From Halichondria panicea (lineage: Eukaryota; Porifera; Demospongiae; Suberitida; Halichondriidae): a stretch of DNA of 64,000 bases. The notes beneath the pieces are model-generated. The model did not search any database. It was not told the origin of the DNA and worked only from the letters and a program-made list of their open reading frames with translations. Made by a program: the position numbers and the translations under genes. Location: positions 8,015,122 to 8,079,121 of the forward strand of contig NC_087377.1 in assembly GCF_963675165.1 (NCBI RefSeq). Direction: 5' to 3'. Shown here in pieces: positions 63,351-64,000 of the stretch (the stretch's first letter is position 1; the number at the start of each line of letters is the position of its first letter).

Positions 63351-63484
63351 ATGGCGACCATCGACATACCATTCAAGACCCCTCTGGAGATAAAGGAGAC
63401 AATTGCTCGCCTGGAGGAAAAGTTTGCTGATCGCTACACTGAACAAGATCCGTGGTATCGTCACACCGTCCAAGAGAGACATCG
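63351..63484 (+). CDS. First coding exon of a possible RAMAC-like gene (partial)
   Basis: From ATG at 63,351 (another in frame at 63,345) the exon encodes MATIDIPFKTPLEIKETIA followed by RLEEKFADRYTEQDPWYRHT. It ends at a GTTAGT donor after 63,484. The EEKFADRYTEQDxxY motif resembles the N-terminal segment of RAMAC/RAM (human EEMFASRFTENDKEY), the small activator of RNA cap guanine-N7 methyltransferase. The N-terminal extension is longer than in human RAMAC. The next exon, which should carry an RNA-binding Arg/Asn-rich part, was not found before the window ends. The name is therefore tentative. Confidence 0.45.
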
Positions 63485-64000
63485 GTTAGTTGTTAGGGCA
63501 ACTCTATCTGTATTATGTACTTGTGCACATGCATGTTTGCTATGTAGTATATACGTGTGAACATGCACTATCCAGTCAACGAATATTTTACTTGTTGCAT
63601 ATTACGGATCGATGGCGTTTGATAGGCAATTACGGAACATTTTACCTGCCTCTCTATGGACACAAAGAACAGCTACATGTAGTGCTTCCACCACTAAAAT
63701 CCTATTTCCTACACAAGCAAGGTGTACTAACACATGGGCTTCCCTAATGCTCAAAATGCTGCCTAATAGTCTAGTCTTGATGTCTCATCAATGTTGTTAC
63801 CTATAGTTAGTGTTTTGATTCTCACCCAATAGTTGTTGGATTACCTGTCATGCATTAGAAGCTTGTATTCTAAATCACCGTATGCTTCTCTTCTTCTTTT
63901 TACCAAGCATACATTACATGAAAAGTTTCATCAGCTTCTGCTGATAATATATGTAGCAGGGCTACATCCAAGATTTTGGGTCACGGGAACAAATATAGGG
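63485..64000. other. Presumed intron of the RAMAC-like gene
   Basis: No further exon is visible. The open frames here are short and have no recognisable motif. Confidence 0.4.

Overview
This is animal nuclear DNA. It is AT-rich and full of short TAATTATA and TGCATGCA motifs. It holds intron-rich genes with mostly GT-AG introns and many short inverted-repeat transposons. Two host genes can be rebuilt exon by exon on the minus strand. One is a heparan sulfate N-deacetylase/N-sulfotransferase (NDST, 17 coding exons, 943 aa). The other is a UBE2K/E2-25K ubiquitin-conjugating enzyme (8 coding exons, 206 aa). Gene style, repeat density and heparan sulfate chemistry suit an early-branching invertebrate such as a sponge; the exact group is inference.

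Layout. Positions 1-17.2 kb and 25.4-28.4 kb hold a tandem array of one small three-exon gene that I do not recognise (minus strand). It has six intact copies and several broken or partial ones in repeated spacers of 2.3-3.5 kb. From 17.8 to 24.65 kb lies a 5'-truncated NDST copy, and from 29.1 to 38.6 kb the full NDST gene. A segmental duplication with an offset of about 11.26 kb made this arrangement, and its junction can be placed near 24,652. From 38.6 to 41.0 kb there is repeat-rich, gene-free DNA.

Positions 41,040-45,555 are a Ginger1 DNA transposon with a CCGG target duplication. It encodes a zinc finger, a Gypsy-like integrase, a GPY/F-like region, a heptapeptide repeat, an Ulp1-like protease and a PHD-like finger. 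A 1.09-kb element with a 9-bp target duplication is nested inside it. From 45.8 to 56.5 kb is a small family of single-exon secreted proteins, one intact (251 aa) and three decayed, among foldback elements. From 57.6 to 62.3 kb is UBE2K, with transposons in its introns. At 63.35 kb a divergent plus-strand exon may start a RAMAC-like (cap methyltransferase activator) gene.

NDST sulfates heparan in the Golgi and UBE2K builds ubiquitin chains, so no shared pathway is apparent. The most unusual parts are the homogeneous orphan-gene array, the NDST duplication junction, the Ginger1 element and the single-exon secreted family.
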